Below are positions 49,283-59,600 of a DNA stretch of 64,000 nt, in pieces. This DNA is from Aporhodopirellula rubra (GTDB lineage Bacteria > Planctomycetota > Planctomycetia > Pirellulales > Pirellulaceae). The translations under genes were made by a program, and so were the position numbers. The stretch lies in assembly GCF_014192335.1 (NCBI RefSeq), contig NZ_JACHXU010000003.1, forward strand, positions 310,001 through 374,000. Direction: 5' to 3'. The notes below the pieces were generated by a model. It had not been told where the DNA came from. It saw only the letters and a list, made by a program, of their open reading frames with translations, and searched no databases. Numbering within the stretch: position 1 is the first letter of the stretch; every line of letters begins with the position of its first letter.

Positions 49283-51960
49283 GACAGTTCGTCTTCCGAA
49301 TCATTGTCTTGCAAATCATTGTCTTCCTCGGCAACCTCATCATCACTTTCGGCTTCGGACTCCGATTCATCTGACGAGATCGCCTCGGTGGTCGTCATTA
49401 TCTCGGGGCACGGCGCGAGCAACGCCTGCACCAACGCCTCCTCTTGGCCCGCGTCCAACAACGATTGGCGAATTGTCAAATTGACCGTGTCGACCAAATC
49501 GGTCCCAAGGATTCTCGCCAGCGTCGCGTAGTCTTCATAGCAATACTCCTCCAGCAACGGAATGATGTCGTCACGAAGCGCACGCCGCAACGACGCGATC
49601 TCTTTGATCGGGCTACCCGATTGCATCAAGTACGAATGACCGATCTGCAAATTGCGAGCGTCCCGGCCGACGTGTTCGCGAATACGTGCGTTGAGCGATT
49701 CAAACCATGCTCGCAGCGGAATGCCGCTGACCTTGGTGTCTCGCAGCACTTTGCCATCGGGCATCAATTCAACAAAACCGAACCGTCGACGCAGTGCCGA
49801 ATCGAGCAGCGTGATTGAGCGGTCGGCCGTGTTCATCGTGCCGATCAGATACACGTTCTTCGGCACGACGAACGACTCTTGGCTGACCGGCAGCGTGATC
49901 GGCTTGCCGCGTTTATCTTTCTCGAGCGTCGTCAACAACTCGCCGAAGATGCGTGGAATGTCACCACGATTGATCTCGTCAACGATCAAGAAGTAATGTC
50001 GGTCGGCGTTCGATGCCGCATCATGGCAGAGCTTCTTAAAGATCCCGCTGCGGAGTTCAAACGAAACGTTGCCGCCCGTCGTCGTTGGGCGATAGCCTTC
50101 CAGAAAGTCTTCGTAACCGTAGGACGGATGAAAACAGCACATTCGTACCAGCCCTGATGACTCGTTCTCGCCAGTGATCTGCGTTTGCTGCTCATCCGAT
50201 AGTCTGTTGTGTCGTTTGCCGAAGTTCGCAATCGCTGCCAACTCACGCGTGGTTTCAACGGACCAATACGTCTTTCCCGTCCCGGGCGGCCCGTAAACGA
50301 TGACCTGCGATTTGCGATCGAGAACGGATTGGATTCGGCCTTGCGTGTCATCCAAGCGAATGCCGGTCAAACCTCGCACGACGGGTTCAGGCAGATCGAC
50401 GACCGGTGGCGGATGCTGAATTCGACGTTCTGTTTCAACAATGTTCTCGGGGTATTTCTTGATCTCTCGGACGGACGACTGCAGGCCCTCATGAATAGGC
50501 GTCGCCCATTCTTCCAAGCTAAGCCATTCCACGCTTCGCTGATGACAGAACTCAAACTCTGGCTCGTGACGATAGGGACCGCTGACTCGTCCGATACCAA
50601 GAACGGTCGCACCGTTGGCGGCCCAGATCACGTCACCCTCGTTGATCTTCGCGATGAAGTTTGACAGTTCCGCCGCTGCTCGGCCTTCCGACTGAGGCGT
50701 GCTTGGGTACTTCTCGGCTAGCAACGCTTTCAACTTGTTCTTTGACTCGCGTTTGGCCTCCACCCAAGACAAGTCACCAAGCTCGTTCCAGCCAACCGCC
50801 ACGCATTCGCGGTCCCGCATCATGGGCCAGTGACTTGTATGCGTATCGCCTTCTGAAGTACCAACACGCCAGTAGTAGTGCAGTCTTCCTTGAACTTCGT
50901 TCAAGGCCGCGGTGAAATGATTCATCGGCAAACCAACCTCAGCCGCCGCCGACACGAAACGCCCCGCGCAAACGTATCGCCCGTCGCCTTCGGGTGGCAA
51001 TTGCAGCAGTTTCATCAAGTGAAAACGCTGCCACTCCGGGCTGTGGTAGTCATCCAGCTTCTCTGGGAACAGCAAACTGAAATACTTGTGTCCCCAAGCC
51101 AGGCGGCCGACATCCGGCGCGAGTTCATCCAGTTGATCTTGCAGTTCCGCGTAGTCGTCGTCCGTCGCATCGTCAGGTAACTCACTCAGCAACGCCGCGC
51201 CCGCCAGCAATTGATCGCGATGCAACGTCGCGATCGCAATCCCTTCCTCCACCGAAATGTCGACTGGCTTGTTCTTCTTGTCACCAGCTTGCCAATGCCC
51301 TGTTTCACTACGCCGAAAGATCCGAAACTTCATCGCGCTCCCACCAGCGATGCTTCCAAAGCGTTTCGTGTCGAAATCTTCGTCGCTTTTGAATTCCAAC
51401 CAATACACAAGGCTGTCTTGATCGCTGTGGTCATGCATGCGATTCAAAAGCTCTTCGCCCTCCAGATCCGACAGCACATCCGGCCCAAACCGATCAGCGA
51501 AGGTCGCGTACTGCTGACGAAGTTTCGCCTCGGTGAACATCTCCCCTTCGTCGATCATCTCGCGGGCACGATCCATGATCTGTTGCCGTTTGGCATCATC
51601 CAGCATCGTCACGCCGACCGGTCGCGACACACGGCGAACTTCGCTCATTGTTCGCCCATCCGAGTGTTTCCAATCCTTCCAGCCGTTGGACGTTCGGCCC
51701 TGCACCATTGCCGACGCTGCACTCGGCGAATCGAATTCATAGTCACGCATGAATCGGTAGTGACCATCGAACTCTTGCAGCACTCCCTCAGCGAGCAGTC
51801 TTTCCCGTTCACGAGGCAAATTGCTAGTCCTCGCCGAAGGCACAATTGCCTTCCGTGCAATCGCCCCCTCGCAGACGACAAAGCCACCCTCGGTTGGATA
51901 GCCCGTCGCTTCGGCCTCAGTGGCACGAATTTGGAAACGATTCGTAGGCTCGCTGGTCAT
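49279..51960 (-). CDS. mcrB: McrB-type GTPase with DUF4357 and EVE-like recognition domains
   Basis: I use the ATG at 51960 (MTSEPTNRFQIRATEA), since the 14 residues before it are not conserved-looking; 893 residues result. Domains in order: DUF4357 (residues 10-100, GYPTEGGFVVCEGAIA...GWKDWKHSDGRT), a helical linker, an EVE/PUA-like domain (about 370-470, CVAVGWNELGDLSW then EGDVIWAANGATVLGIG), and the GTPase from 540: Walker A YGPPGTGKT, DEINRGDIPRIFGELL and the McrB signature GTMNTADRSITLLDSA. An acidic tail follows. EVE-type domains read modified cytosine. The gene is divergent from the DISARM regulator. Confidence 0.88.
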   Translation of the reverse strand: MTSEPTNRFQIRATEAEATGYPTEGGFVVCEGAIARKAIVPSARTSNLPRERERLLAEGVLQEFDGHYRFMRDYEFDSPSAASAMVQGRTSNGWKDWKHSDGRTMSEVRRVSRPVGVTMLDDAKRQQIMDRAREMIDEGEMFTEAKLRQQYATFADRFGPDVLSDLEGEELLNRMHDHSDQDSLVYWLEFKSDEDFDTKRFGSIAGGSAMKFRIFRRSETGHWQAGDKKNKPVDISVEEGIAIATLHRDQLLAGAALLSELPDDATDDDYAELQDQLDELAPDVGRLAWGHKYFSLLFPEKLDDYHSPEWQRFHLMKLLQLPPEGDGRYVCAGRFVSAAAEVGLPMNHFTAALNEVQGRLHYYWRVGTSEGDTHTSHWPMMRDRECVAVGWNELGDLSWVEAKRESKNKLKALLAEKYPSTPQSEGRAAAELSNFIAKINEGDVIWAANGATVLGIGRVSGPYRHEPEFEFCHQRSVEWLSLEEWATPIHEGLQSSVREIKKYPENIVETERRIQHPPPVVDLPEPVVRGLTGIRLDDTQGRIQSVLDRKSQVIVYGPPGTGKTYWSVETTRELAAIANFGKRHNRLSDEQQTQITGENESSGLVRMCCFHPSYGYEDFLEGYRPTTTGGNVSFELRSGIFKKLCHDAASNADRHYFLIVDEINRGDIPRIFGELLTTLEKDKRGKPITLPVSQESFVVPKNVYLIGTMNTADRSITLLDSALRRRFGFVELMPDGKVLRDTKVSGIPLRAWFESLNARIREHVGRDARNLQIGHSYLMQSGSPIKEIASLRRALRDDIIPLLEEYCYEDYATLARILGTDLVDTVNLTIRQSLLDAGQEEALVQALLAPCPEIMTTTEAISSDESESEAESDDEVAEEDNDLQDNDSEDELS

Positions 51961-52064
51961 AGCCTGGGGCAGCAATTTAAGTAGATGAATGACCGAACGC
52001 ACCGAGTCTCGATCTATGACGACGATTCTAGCCGTTGGGCTGTTGGCCGAGTATCAGGGCGCTG

Positions 52065-52081
52065 CAGGGTTTGGTACCCTG
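52065..52081. promoter_or_regulatory. Inverted repeat, candidate operator upstream of the HTH gene
   Basis: CAGGGT-N5-ACCCTG, a perfect dyad in the 183-base gap between divergent mcrB and the HTH regulator gene. It could be the binding site of that regulator and control both directions. Confidence 0.45.
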
Positions 52082-52143
52082 TCGGGGCAACGACTTGTGG
52101 GGCAGTTTTGAACGTATGGGCCTCTGAAGACAGGGATTCAGCC

Positions 52144-52347
52144 ATGACCAAGCTTTCCGATTACGCGTTGACCGCCGAGGCAGCCGATATCCTCGGGGTT
52201 TCGCAGAACACGATTCGGACCTGGTCGAAAGACGGCAAGATTCCGGTGCATCGCAACCCGGCGAACGGTTACCGGTTGTTCAAACGACGCGACCTGGAAC
52301 AGTTCCTCAAACGCATCGAACGATCCGCAAAGCAAAAACCCAAGTAA
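52144..52347 (+). CDS. MerR/excisionase-type HTH regulator
   Basis: Start at ATG 52144 (MTKLSDYALTAEAADIL); upstream frame is non-coding. The 67-residue protein is a single winged helix-turn-helix: AADILGVSQNTIRTWSKDGKIPVHRNPANGYRLFKRRDLEQFL. It binds DNA and probably regulates the DISARM-like operon beginning 32 bases after it, from the dyad at 52065. It lacks the effector domain of full MerR proteins. It could alternatively be an excisionase-like remnant. Confidence 0.8.
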   Translation: MTKLSDYALTAEAADILGVSQNTIRTWSKDGKIPVHRNPANGYRLFKRRDLEQFLKRIERSAKQKPK

Positions 52348-52379
52348 AGACCAGAAAGCCGCGTGGCAGGAAGGCCAGT

Positions 52380-55300
52380 ATGACGACCACCATCGAAACA
52401 CTTCAGCCCGGACAGATCGCTCGGATTCGGCAACGAACCTACTTGGTCGAGCAGATCGTCAAACCCAAACGTGTCGCCGACAGCACGCTAGTCAAGTTGT
52501 CCTGCGTTGATGACGACAACCAGGGTGCGCCACTTGAGGTGCTCTGGGAAAAAGAACTCGATCCGCAAGTCTTGACCAGCGAAGCGTGGGAAACGATCGC
52601 CGCGAAAGGCTTTGACGAATCGAAGTTGTTCGCTGCGTACTTGAACACGCTGAAATGGAATTGCGTCACATCGACTGACCCGAAACTATTTCAATCGCCG
52701 TTCCGTGCCGGCATCCGCTTGGACGCGTACCAGTTGGAACCGCTGCGGAAGGCCCTCCTGCTTCCACGCGTCAACCTGTTCATCGCCGATGATGTTGGTT
52801 TAGGGAAAACGATCGAAGCAGGTCTGATCGCTCGCGAGTTGCTGCTGCGGAAGAAGGTCCGCGAGATCTTCGTTTCCTGTCCGCCGTCGATGTTGTTTCA
52901 ATGGAAAGAAGAACTCGAATCACGGTTCGGCCTTACCTTCGAGATCCTCGACAAGGAATACATGAAGCGTGTTCGACGCGAGCGTGGTTTCAGCGTCAAT
53001 CCGTGGAGCACCCACACCCGTTTTCTGATCTCGCATCGGTTGCTCATTGACGAGGCCTACGCTGGCCCACTTCGCGATCACCTTGGCACCTTCCGCAGCG
53101 GCTCGTTGTTCATCCTGGACGAAGCCCACCATGCGGCACCATCGAGCGGCCAGAAATACGCGATCGACTCACAAATCACTCGGTCGGTCCGCGACTTGGC
53201 TCCGAGGTTCGAGCATCGGCTATTTTTGTCGGCGACGCCGCATAACGGGCACTCCAACAGTTTCTCGGCACTACTTGAAATCCTTGATCCCCAACGCTTC
53301 TGTCGCGGCGTTCCCGTATCGGCCAAGCATCGCGACGAGACGATCGTTCGCCGAATCAAAGAGGACATCCGCGACATTCAGGGTGGCTTCCCAAAACGTC
53401 GTGTCGTTCAAGTCACGATCGACGGGCTGTCCGAAGATGCACCGGAACTGAAGCTTTCTCGATTGCTGAATGAATACCGACAAACACGAGAAGAGCGTCT
53501 CAGCAGTGAAACCAAACGGAAGCAGGCCGCTTCCGGTTTGCTCATCACCGGACTGCAGCAACGGTTGCTTTCATCCATCGAGGCTTTCGCCAAGACGCTA
53601 AAAGTCCACCGCAAGACCGTCAAGCGTCAGTGGGAAAAGATGCAGGCCGAGGCGATCACCGAAGCGGAAGCACCGCGTCACGCCGACCTCTTGTCCGGCA
53701 GCGTCGACAGCGATGACGAGCGTGCATCGCTTTCCGAAGAAGAAATGTCGAGCGAAGTCGCCTCACAAGTGGAAGCGGTATCGGCCAGCACGATGGGGCC
53801 GACCGACGACGAGGGCTCCAGGGGGCTCTTCGTTCGCGAGCAACAATTGCTCGAACAGATGACTGACGTCGCCGAACAAGCACGTGGTAAGACCGATGCC
53901 CGCACCGAAAAGCTGATCGAGTGGATTCGCGACAACATGTGTCCAGATCTAGGCAAGAAGGGTGCCCAGTGGAATGACACCCGTGTTTTGATCTTCACCG
54001 AGTACGACGACACCAAACGCTATCTGGTCAGCCGTTTGGAATCCGCCATCGCCGGCAGCGACCGAGCCGACGCACGAATCAATATCTTTCACGGTCCGAC
54101 CCCACCGCCCAAACGCGAGGAGATCAAGCAGGCATTCAACACCGACCCCAAGAAACATCCGGTGCGAATCCTGATCGCGACCGATGCCGCTCGTGAAGGC
54201 TTAAACCTGCAAGCACACTGCAGCAACCTTTTTCACTTCGACGTGCCTTGGAACCCGAGCCGCATGGAGCAACGCAACGGACGGATTGACCGAAAGCTGC
54301 AAGCCAAGGACGAAGTCTTTTGCCACTACTTCGTTTACAAGCAACGACCTGAAGATCGCATTTTGCAAGTGCTGGTCCGCAAGACAGAAACGATCCGAAA
54401 AGAACTCGGCAGTCTGTCGCAAGTCATCGACGCCAAGCTCACCAAGTCGATGAGTCTGGGCATTCGTCACGGTTCAATCGACGACATGGAAGCCGAGATC
54501 GACGCGACCGACATCGCAGAGAACCAGCGGGCTGCGATCGAAGACGAGCTCGAAGCGTCACGGATGCGTCAAACCGAACTTCGCGAACAAATAGACCGAC
54601 TGCGAACGCTGCTTGAAAAGTCTCGTAAAAGCATCGGGCTCAGCGATGAACATTTTCAGTCCGCCATCTCCTGTTCGCTGGCGTTGCTCGGCACCGAGAC
54701 GCTCGACGAAACCAAAGACGACAACGGTGCCACCTGCTTCACCTTTCCCGCCATCGACGAACGATCCGGTGCCGATCCAACCTGGGCCGAAACGATGGAC
54801 ACCCTGCGGGTTCCGCGAAAGCGAGACCAGAAGCTGTGGGAGTGGCGACGATCTTCGCCCATCCGGCCGGTCATTTTTGAAGATCCCGGCGTCGTCGGCG
54901 ACGATCTCGTTCATTTGCATCTTGAACAACGCGTCGTCCAACGTCTGCTCGGCCGGTTCACCGCTCAAGGGTTCGTCCATCACGATCTGTCCCGCGCCTG
55001 TTTCGCGCAGGCCACCGACTCGATTCCTCGCGTCGTCCTACTCGGTAGGTTGGCCCTGTACGGTGAAGGGGCCGCGAGGTTGCACGAAGAGCTGATTCCC
55101 GTCACCGCTCGCTGGTCCGACCCCGCCATTCGCAAAGGACCGCTTTCGCCGTACGCCAAAGACGCGGAGGCAAAAACGATGGGCCTGCTGGACGATTCAC
55201 TGCTCGGTGCCGGCGGAATCAAGCTGACACCCGAAGTCGTCGAACAACTTCAGCAGTCCGCAGCCGGCGACATACACGAATTGCTACCGCATCTAGAAAC

Positions 55301-55643
55301 ACGCGGCGAAGAATACGCCGCCGATGCGGAAAGAAAGCTTGCCGCCCGAGGAACCGCGGAGGCCAAGGCGATGCGAGAGATTTTGGAAACGCAACGCAAA
55401 CACATCTCGGACACGATCAAGCGAATCTCCAAGCTCGATCCAAATCAAATGCGATTCGACTTCGGTGAAATCGACGACGAGCTTCTGCAGCTCGACGCCA
55501 ACAAACGTTACTGGGCCAAACGCCTGGAAGAATTGCGTGACGAACTCAAGACCGAGCCTGACCGCATCGCGAGGATCTACGACGTTCAAGCCAAACGCAT
55601 CGAACCGGTTGGTCTTGTGTACCTCTGGCCAGTGACAGGGTAA
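52380..55643 (+). CDS. drmD: DISARM DrmD-like SNF2-family helicase
   Basis: A 1087-residue SNF2-type protein of the expected DrmD length. Walker A DDVGLGKT near residue 138, FVSCPPSMLFQWKEE, DEAH box LFILDEAHHA near 246, SATPHNGH near 282, and C-terminal lobe motifs ATDAAREGLNLQAHC and RMEQRNGRIDRKLQ near 600-640. A long helical C-terminal region follows. DrmD marks class 1 DISARM, a phage-restriction system that uses methylation of self DNA. ATG start; the next gene begins 9 bases after the stop. Confidence 0.83.
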   Translation: MTTTIETLQPGQIARIRQRTYLVEQIVKPKRVADSTLVKLSCVDDDNQGAPLEVLWEKELDPQVLTSEAWETIAAKGFDESKLFAAYLNTLKWNCVTSTDPKLFQSPFRAGIRLDAYQLEPLRKALLLPRVNLFIADDVGLGKTIEAGLIARELLLRKKVREIFVSCPPSMLFQWKEELESRFGLTFEILDKEYMKRVRRERGFSVNPWSTHTRFLISHRLLIDEAYAGPLRDHLGTFRSGSLFILDEAHHAAPSSGQKYAIDSQITRSVRDLAPRFEHRLFLSATPHNGHSNSFSALLEILDPQRFCRGVPVSAKHRDETIVRRIKEDIRDIQGGFPKRRVVQVTIDGLSEDAPELKLSRLLNEYRQTREERLSSETKRKQAASGLLITGLQQRLLSSIEAFAKTLKVHRKTVKRQWEKMQAEAITEAEAPRHADLLSGSVDSDDERASLSEEEMSSEVASQVEAVSASTMGPTDDEGSRGLFVREQQLLEQMTDVAEQARGKTDARTEKLIEWIRDNMCPDLGKKGAQWNDTRVLIFTEYDDTKRYLVSRLESAIAGSDRADARINIFHGPTPPPKREEIKQAFNTDPKKHPVRILIATDAAREGLNLQAHCSNLFHFDVPWNPSRMEQRNGRIDRKLQAKDEVFCHYFVYKQRPEDRILQVLVRKTETIRKELGSLSQVIDAKLTKSMSLGIRHGSIDDMEAEIDATDIAENQRAAIEDELEASRMRQTELREQIDRLRTLLEKSRKSIGLSDEHFQSAISCSLALLGTETLDETKDDNGATCFTFPAIDERSGADPTWAETMDTLRVPRKRDQKLWEWRRSSPIRPVIFEDPGVVGDDLVHLHLEQRVVQRLLGRFTAQGFVHHDLSRACFAQATDSIPRVVLLGRLALYGEGAARLHEELIPVTARWSDPAIRKGPLSPYAKDAEAKTMGLLDDSLLGAGGIKLTPEVVEQLQQSAAGDIHELLPHLETRGEEYAADAERKLAARGTAEAKAMREILETQRKHISDTIKRISKLDPNQMRFDFGEIDDELLQLDANKRYWAKRLEELRDELKTEPDRIARIYDVQAKRIEPVGLVYLWPVTG

Positions 55644-55652
55644 GCAACGCAC

Positions 55653-56615
55653 ATGGATTCCGTACAAGAACAAACAACTCAGTTAATTCGACCTCTCATC
55701 CCAGCGGATGCAGAGGAAAGGGTGGGTCGCGCGGTAAAGCAATGGAACGCCACACTTCGGAAGCACATTCGAGACTCAACTGGACTTCGACTGAATGACC
55801 AGGATTCAAATCAGTCGATACCTGTCCGAGTGGTCGAAGGCTTCTCGAGTGAGCTTGCCAATTTGATCAATCGCTACAACGACCCCGTGCTTTGGAAATT
55901 GATTGTCGGCCAGCCGAAGATCGGTGGGTTGGTTGCGGGAGCGGACTACCTGCTCAATTTCTGGGAAGAACTTCAGAATTGGGAGAAGTTGCCGAAGAAA
56001 TGGCAGAGTTCGGAACGCTCGCTGACTCGTTCTCGAGATTTGGGGTTGTTCCTGCAGAAGCTTGCGATCGCTGAAAAGGTCCGAAAAGAAATCAAAGGAA
56101 TCAGCGAAGACATCCTAGGTGCCTATTTCTACGGTTCGGAAAGCAAAATTGAAATTTATTGGATCGCGATTGCGATGACGGCCGCTATGGCGGATGTGCG
56201 AATTGAAGACTTAACGATTGTTGTCCTTATCCATGAATTAGCCCATGGATACACACATCTCGGCAAAGACATCGACGGCGGGGAATGGCAAACTGACGGC
56301 TTCCTTGGATCCGATGCAGAAGTCAAGGAAGGTCTAGCCCAATTTTACACCCATGCAATTACGGAATCTTTAGCGTTGCGAACCCCTGGTCCACGCTTGG
56401 CTTATGAGGCATTCCTTGAGATGCAAGGAGGGCCATACCTCGCTCACTTGAAATGGCTAAAGCAACATCCCAATCGAACTGGTGAGATTGTTAGGTTCAC
56501 CATGGTCGCTGCTCGCTCAGGAGGAGAAGTGAAGCATGTCGAGTGGCTCAAGCAGATGCGGAAATCGGGATCTTCCCTAGGAAAGAAAAGCAAACAACCA
56601 GCTGGGTCGACCTAG
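55653..56615 (+). CDS. HExxH metallopeptidase-like protein embedded in DISARM-like operon
   Basis: A 320-residue protein with the zinc protease motif HELAHGYTH near residue 194 and a candidate third ligand in VKEGLAQFYTH about 30 residues later, the gluzincin-like order. The N-terminal 150 residues are helical and unrecognised; the last 20 are Lys/Ser-rich. Codon use is visibly more AT-rich (ATTGTT, TTAGCC, TTATCC) than drmD or the methylase, so it may have been inserted later. I do not know of a peptidase in the DISARM core. It lies 9 bases after drmD and 22 before the methylase gene, so it should be co-transcribed. Confidence 0.75.
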   Translation: MDSVQEQTTQLIRPLIPADAEERVGRAVKQWNATLRKHIRDSTGLRLNDQDSNQSIPVRVVEGFSSELANLINRYNDPVLWKLIVGQPKIGGLVAGADYLLNFWEELQNWEKLPKKWQSSERSLTRSRDLGLFLQKLAIAEKVRKEIKGISEDILGAYFYGSESKIEIYWIAIAMTAAMADVRIEDLTIVVLIHELAHGYTHLGKDIDGGEWQTDGFLGSDAEVKEGLAQFYTHAITESLALRTPGPRLAYEAFLEMQGGPYLAHLKWLKQHPNRTGEIVRFTMVAARSGGEVKHVEWLKQMRKSGSSLGKKSKQPAGST

Positions 56616-56637
56616 GGACAGACAAAAAAATAACACC

Positions 56638-59600
56638 ATGGCAAAATCACCTGAAGAACTCGCTCACATTGAATGGCTCGGATACGTACAGCCCATCGGC
56701 CTGGTCGTTTCCATTCCGGCGATGCTGGAGGCTCAGTGTTACGTCAACAAGAACATCATGGGCGAACATGCCCGGTTCTTGGAATGTTTGGCGCAAGACG
56801 ATGCCGGGGTCACGCGGACCGAACTTCGCGATCTGCGTGAGTTCGTTCAAGCCGTACTGGGTTGGGAAGCCGAAGACCTCGTCGATGTGCCCGCTCGCCA
56901 AGTGCTTGGTGGCGACATGGGCCGGTTGGAAGTCGTCCTGCCGCAGTACAACGAAACGCTGCGTCCGACGCACGCCGTTCCCGTCTTCCGTCCCGAGGAA
57001 GATCAAAACCCATGGCAGTTGTTGATCCAAGAACTGTCGACCGGTACCGACCTCGATGATGCCGGTGAAGCCGATAGCAGTCGCCATTGGAACGCGTCGC
57101 CGCAGGCCAAATTCGAGCGACTGCTGCGCGAGACCGAAGTGCCGATCGGCTTGCTGTCCAACGGCCGCTCTCTGCGACTGGTCTATTCGCCTCGTGGAGA
57201 AACCAGCGGATACGCGACGTTTAACGTCGACGAAATGGCGCAAGTCGCCGGCCGGCCGATGTTCGCCGCCCTGCACATGCTGCTGTCCGCCGAACGCATG
57301 TTCTCGATGGGCGACAACCAGCGATTGCCCGCGATCCTGGCCAACAGTCGCAAGTACCAAAACACAGTTTCGACGGAATTGGCCGAGCAAGTCCTGGCGG
57401 CCCTTTACGAATTGATGCGAGGCTTCCAAGCTGCCAACGATGTTCGCGGTGGTGAATTACTCTCTGGCGTGCTCGCCCGCGATCCCAACCAAGTCTATTC
57501 CGGTCTGCTGACCGTGCTGATGCGGTTGGTGTTCATCCTATACGCCGAAGACCGTGACTTGCTGTCCAGCGATCCGGTCTACAGCAACCACTACAGCGTT
57601 ACCGGTCTGTTCGATCGACTTCGAGAAGACGATGGGCGGTTTCCGGACACGATGGATCAGCGATTCGGTGCATGGAGTCAACTCGTCACGCTGTTTCGCC
57701 TGGTTTACGAAGGCGGCCAGCACAGCGAATTCAAATTGCCGGCCCGCAAAGGCTACCTGTTCGACCCCGACCGCTATCCATTCCTGGAGGGGCGAAGTGG
57801 GATAGGCTTCCAGCCTGTCGATACGGATGACAGGCAAGATGCCCATCCTACCGTTCCGCGTGTCTCCGATGGCGTCGTCTTTCGCGTCCTGAAAAACCTG
57901 CTCATCCTCGACGGCGAACGACTCAGCTACCGAACCCTCGACGTTGAACAAATCGGCAGCGTTTATGAAACCGTGATGGGATTCAACTTGCAGGTCGCCG
58001 CCGGCAAGTCGATCGCGATCAAGCCCGTCAAGTCGCACGGTGCCCCGGCGACCATCAACCTGGACGAACTACTCGAAACGCCCGGCAAAGACCGAGCCAA
58101 GTGGCTCAAGGAAAACGCGGACCAGAAAGTCGGCACCGCCGATGCCAAGCTACTTAAGGCCGCGACCAACCTTGAAGAGTTGCTGACCGCCCTCGACAAG
58201 AAGATCGCCAAGAAAGTCACGCCGCGTGTCGTCCCGGCGGGCGCGATCGTGTTGCAACCGTCCGACGAACGACGCCGCAGCGGATCGCACTACACGCCGC
58301 GATCGCTGACCGAACCGATCGTCCGCACGACGCTCGAGCCGATCCTCGCCCAGTTGGTCGGCGGCAATCCAACCACCCGTGAAAATACAAGCCCGAAGCG
58401 CAAGCGAGAGGACCAACCCGATGACACCGGAGACAGTCACTCGCTTGCGCGTCGGGCTTGTAAGACGGATGAGCTTGAAATTGAGTCACCGCTGCCGGCG
58501 GTCTACTCGCCCAGCAAAGAAGATAAGAAACGCTACACCCAGGGCGAACTCGATGCCCGCGTGCGGTTGTCGCAGAAAGCCGTCGAGCACGCGCGGCGGG
58601 CACGCGAAGTCGGCACGCCGCATCCGTCACAAATTCTAGATTTGAAAGTCTGCGATCCCGCGATGGGCAGCGGCGCGTTCTTGGTCGAAACCTGTCGTCA
58701 GTTGGGCGATGAGTTGATCAAATCGTGGTACGCCCACGACGCGGTGCCGAGTGACATTCCGCCCGACGAAGACGAAGTACTGTACGCGCGGCGGCTGGTG
58801 GCGCAGCGGTGTTTGTACGGCGTCGACAAAAACTTCATGGCCGTCGACTTGGCCAAGCTCGCGTTGTGGCTGGTCACGCTGGCACGGGATCATGCGTTTA
58901 CGTTCTTGGATCATGCGCTGCGTCACGGCGATTCGTTGGTCGGATTGTCGCGAGAACAGATCATTGGCTTCCACTGGGAACCGAAGAAGCAGAAGAAGTT
59001 TGGTGAAGACTTGATCCAGCGTCGTCTGGACCGAGCGACGGAAGCCCGCGCCAAGATTCTCAACGCCCGCGAAGACGTCGCCTACCGCGACCAAGAGCAA
59101 AAGATGGCGTTGGCCGAAGAAGCCCTCAGCGGCATTCGTTTGCTCGGCGACGCCTGCGTCAGTGCCTTCTTCGCTGGCAAGAAAAAGAAAGAGCGAGAAG
59201 ACCGCGTCGACCAGTTGTTCGGCATCGCCAGCGCGCACCTGGAAAAGCTTAAAGAGGGCAAGCTCGACCACGAGTTACGCAAGTCGCTCGAAACCGCGGC
59301 AAAGTCCTTGCAAGAAGGCGAGCACCCGATCCCCGCGTTTCATTGGGAGATCGAGTTCCCTGAAGTGTTTTCACGTGAGAATGGCGGGTTCGATGCGTTT
59401 GTTGGGAATCCGCCGTTCTTGGGAGGAACGCGAATTTCATCAGAAGTAGGCATGGAGTATTTTCAGTGGCTCGTGGACCGCTTTCCTCCAGCCGGACATC
59501 ATTGCGACCAAGTCGCCTATTTCTTCAGGAATTGTTACGAGCGTCTTCGATCACTCGGGACATTCGGACTTATTGCTACAAAGACTGTAAGTCAGGGTGA

